Part shown: piece by piece, positions 62,510 through 64,000 of the stretch
Numbering within the stretch: the stretch's first letter is position 1
Layout: the number at the start of each line of letters is the position of its first letter
DNA from: Nocardia ignorata NBRC 108230
GTDB lineage: Bacteria > Actinomycetota > Actinomycetes > Mycobacteriales > Mycobacteriaceae
Length of the DNA: 64,000 bases
Direction of reading: 5' to 3'
Assembly (NCBI RefSeq): GCF_001612905.1
Contig: NZ_BDBI01000032.1
Location: 17,710 to 81,709 of the forward strand
The notes under the pieces: generated by a model
The model's input: only the letters and a program-made list of their open reading frames with translations
Databases searched by the model: none
What the model was told of the DNA's origin: nothing
Made by a program: the position numbers and the translations under genes

Positions 62510-62544
62510 TAGAACGCGTTCCAGTCATCATGGAACACGTTCCA
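62510..62544. promoter_or_regulatory. Two tandem KstR-type operators upstream of the lipase
   Basis: TAGAACGCGTTCCA (62510-62523) and TGGAACACGTTCCA (62531-62544) both satisfy TnnAACnnGTTnnA. They are 21 bp apart, two helical turns, and start 15 bp upstream of the lipase ATG, next to its AGGGG ribosome site. Other TetR proteins use similar sites, so KstR control is probable but not proven. Confidence 0.7.
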
Positions 62545-62570
62545 GCCGTCGCGTGGCACTACGGTGCGAT

Positions 62571-63128
62571 TCAGCGCACCAGCGCGTGCGAAGCGGTCTG
62601 CCCCGAGACCGGGGCGGCGGCGTTCGACTCGCCCTGCTGCACACCCGCGACGAACAGCGCACCGCCCAGCACCAGGAACGCCGCCGTGTGCAGGATCGCC
62701 CGCAGGATGTTCCAGCGCACCCACGCCGCCTCGAAATCGGCGCGCACCGAAACGGTGTCGGCCAGCGTCGCCGGGTCGCCCGCCGCGGCCAGGGCGTCGT
62801 TGAGCGGCACGTTCTGCCCGGCGGTGACCGCGAACGCGATCACGTTGAGCACCAATGCGATTCCGATCCAGATCAGCGTGGCGCGGTGATCGCCGCCCAG
62901 GTGCAGCGCGGCCGCGAGTGCGGTGAAGCCGACCGTCCCGAGAAAGCCGAACATGAACCACGGGTTGATGATCACCACGTTGATCTTCTGCATGACCTCG
63001 ATCAGCGTGCGGTCCCCGGTGCGCGCCAGGGCGGGCATCACCGAGATCGCGTAGGCGTAGAACACGCCGGCGACGAGGCCGGTGCTGAGCATCGCGAGAA
63101 CCAGCGAGGACAAACGAATGGCCGACAT
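62571..63128 (-). CDS. DUF1772 membrane protein
   Basis: A 185-residue protein with four membrane helices and the DUF1772 pattern: GLVAGVFYAYAISVMPALAR, then IEVMQKINVVIINPWFMFGF, and RWNILRAILHTAAFLVL at the C-terminus. Some DUF1772 members are anthrone oxygenases; most are uncharacterised. ATG 63128 follows AGGAG. It is downstream of the FHA regulator on the same strand (133 bp apart) and may be its target. Confidence 0.82.
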   Translation of the reverse strand: MSAIRLSSLVLAMLSTGLVAGVFYAYAISVMPALARTGDRTLIEVMQKINVVIINPWFMFGFLGTVGFTALAAALHLGGDHRATLIWIGIALVLNVIAFAVTAGQNVPLNDALAAAGDPATLADTVSVRADFEAAWVRWNILRAILHTAAFLVLGGALFVAGVQQGESNAAAPVSGQTASHALVR

Positions 63129-63261
63129 GGGAACCAACTCCTGACTCGAATCCGGAGTCGCGCTCCGGTGACAGGAACAAGTCAACCGCGTCCCCACCGC
63201 CACCGACATGGTTCAGGCGCTCAGCCACCTGCGTCAGGCGCTCGACCGTCGGCCCCGGACG

Positions 63262-63873
63262 TCACAACTCGTGATCGGAGATCATTCCGCTCTGCATCGC
63301 GAGGGCGGCGAGCCGGGTGCGCTTCTGGTTCTGCGGCAGATTCTCCACCCCGAACTTCGCGAAGAGGGCACGCAGGTGGGTTTTGATCGCGTCGATCGAC
63401 AGGAAGAGTTCCTCGGCGATCTGCTGGTTCGACGCGGGCGTCGCGAATCCGGTGCCGTGCTTGTACGGACGGCACAGGGCGATCAGCACCGCGCGCTGGG
63501 TTTCGGTCAGCGAACGCATGGTGGGGATGGAACCGGAGGCGGTATGCGTGGCGTCGTCGACGACACCACCGAAATCGAAGAAATGCACCAGCGTGGTGCC
63601 GACCCGAATACGGTCACCCGGGCTCAGCCTGCGCCTGCCGACCAACCGCTCACCGTTGACGAACGTCCCGTTGCGCGACAGCCCGTCGTCGATGATCGTC
63701 CAGTGCGCACCGAGGTGTTCGACCGCGGCATGCAACCGCGACACCTCGGCATCCCAACCGAGCACGAGGTCGGCCTGAACGTTGCGCCCGATGGTGATCC
63801 GCTGCTGCGCGGGGTCCAGCGGCAATTCATGCTGGCGCCCGGTGTTGTCGGTGTACCGAAGAAAGGAGCTCAC
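63262..63873 (-). CDS. FHA-domain protein with LuxR-like helix-turn-helix
   Basis: The 203 residues combine an N-terminal FHA phosphothreonine-binding domain (about 20-95: ITIGRNVQADLVLGWDAEVS, then RLHAAVEH and GLSRNGTFVNGERL) with a C-terminal helix-turn-helix (about 118-190: SLTETQRAVLIALC, NQQIAEELFLSIDAIKTHLR). This suggests a transcription factor whose activity depends on binding a Ser/Thr-phosphorylated partner. The target is unknown; the DUF1772 gene downstream is the simplest candidate. Confidence 0.85.
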   Translation of the reverse strand: MSSFLRYTDNTGRQHELPLDPAQQRITIGRNVQADLVLGWDAEVSRLHAAVEHLGAHWTIIDDGLSRNGTFVNGERLVGRRRLSPGDRIRVGTTLVHFFDFGGVVDDATHTASGSIPTMRSLTETQRAVLIALCRPYKHGTGFATPASNQQIAEELFLSIDAIKTHLRALFAKFGVENLPQNQKRTRLAALAMQSGMISDHEL

Positions 63874-64000
63874 CGCACATCTCCCAAGACTCGAAACACC
63901 TTGCGCACAACCATCAGTCTATCTTTCCAGGCCACATTCCCACCCACCCGAGGAGGGCGGAAGAAGCGGTACCCAACCCTTCCCGACCTCGAGGAGGGAT
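63874..64000. other. Non-coding edge region upstream of the FHA gene
   Basis: These 127 bp hold the promoter side of the FHA-HTH gene. Two GAGGAGGG stretches (63951 and 63991 regions) are visible, but no reading frame, hairpin or operator could be supported. Confidence 0.3.

Overview
The window is high-GC actinobacterial DNA and most resembles Nocardia or a close relative (Rhodococcus, Gordonia, Mycobacterium). Two things point there. First, it carries most of a KstR-type cholesterol/steroid catabolic regulon whose proteins match the mycobacterial Hsa, Ksh, KstD, Chs and Ltp2 families almost residue for residue. Second, a later block keeps the Mycobacterium tuberculosis Rv3579c-Rv3596c gene order (rlmB-cysS-ispF-ispD-carD / lpqE-radA / Rv3587c / canB / mutY / hydrolase / mhuD / clpC). 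No rRNA, tRNA, CRISPR array, transposase or phage gene was seen.

Layout. 1-3.5 kb: two acyl-CoA dehydrogenases (the first cut by the window edge), then a MarR regulator and an MFS exporter. 3.5-8.7 kb: kshA with a small 4-Cys partner gene on the minus strand, divergent from hsaA-hsaD-hsaC-hsaB, which open and cleave ring A after the 9-alpha-hydroxylation by KshA. 8.9-11.6 kb: a variable patch with two genes truncated head to head (saccharopine-dehydrogenase-like and a TetR tail), a YdeI-family protein and a GNAT acetyltransferase. 11.8-17.2 kb: hsaE-hsaG-hsaF, divergent from kstD and a MaoC hydratase. This block is bracketed by two near-identical 70-bp palindromic elements in opposite orientation. 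17.3-21.5 kb: a MoxR/DUF58/membrane-protein operon. 21.6-22.6 kb: zapE. 22.7-29.7 kb: the side-chain operon chsE3(fadE34)-chsE1(fadE28)-chsE2(fadE29)-chsH2-chsH1-ltp2, divergent from kstR. 30.6-33.2 kb: a trehalose-phosphatase/GH15 fusion. 33.4-36.0 kb: a zinc/manganese ABC importer. 36-38.3 kb: an acyl-CoA dehydrogenase, an enoyl-CoA hydratase and a small membrane protein. 38.4-48.8 kb: the conserved housekeeping block. 48.8-50.5 kb: a cobalamin riboswitch with cbtBA. 50.5-58.7 kb: accessory genes (OsmC, SRPBCC, SMR, azoreductase and its TetR regulator, DUF4240, ABC exporter with a two-component system, von Willebrand A, DUF1877). 58.7-63.9 kb: clpC, a secreted lipase, a DUF1772 membrane protein and an FHA-HTH regulator.

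How it works together. KstR should repress the kshA/hsaA, hsaE/kstD and chsE3/kstR divergent promoters. Each has at least one exact TnnAACnnGTTnnA box (5008, 14662, 29721). Two further exact matches sit 21 bp apart upstream of the secreted lipase at 62 kb, suggesting that lipid hydrolysis may belong to the same regulon. The encoded chemistry runs from the propionyl side chain of a C22 steroid CoA thioester (ChsE1/E2, ChsH1/H2, Ltp2) through ring opening (KstD, KshA, HsaA/B, HsaC, HsaD) to pyruvate and propionyl-CoA (HsaE, F, G). The KshB reductase is not in the window.

Other points for a second look: loss of disA from its usual place after radA, a start codon inside a perfect 15-bp hairpin at 50.0 kb, a putative leaderless kstD transcript whose operator overlaps its promoter, and dual GGAC-N5-GTCC operators controlling azoreductase and TetR.
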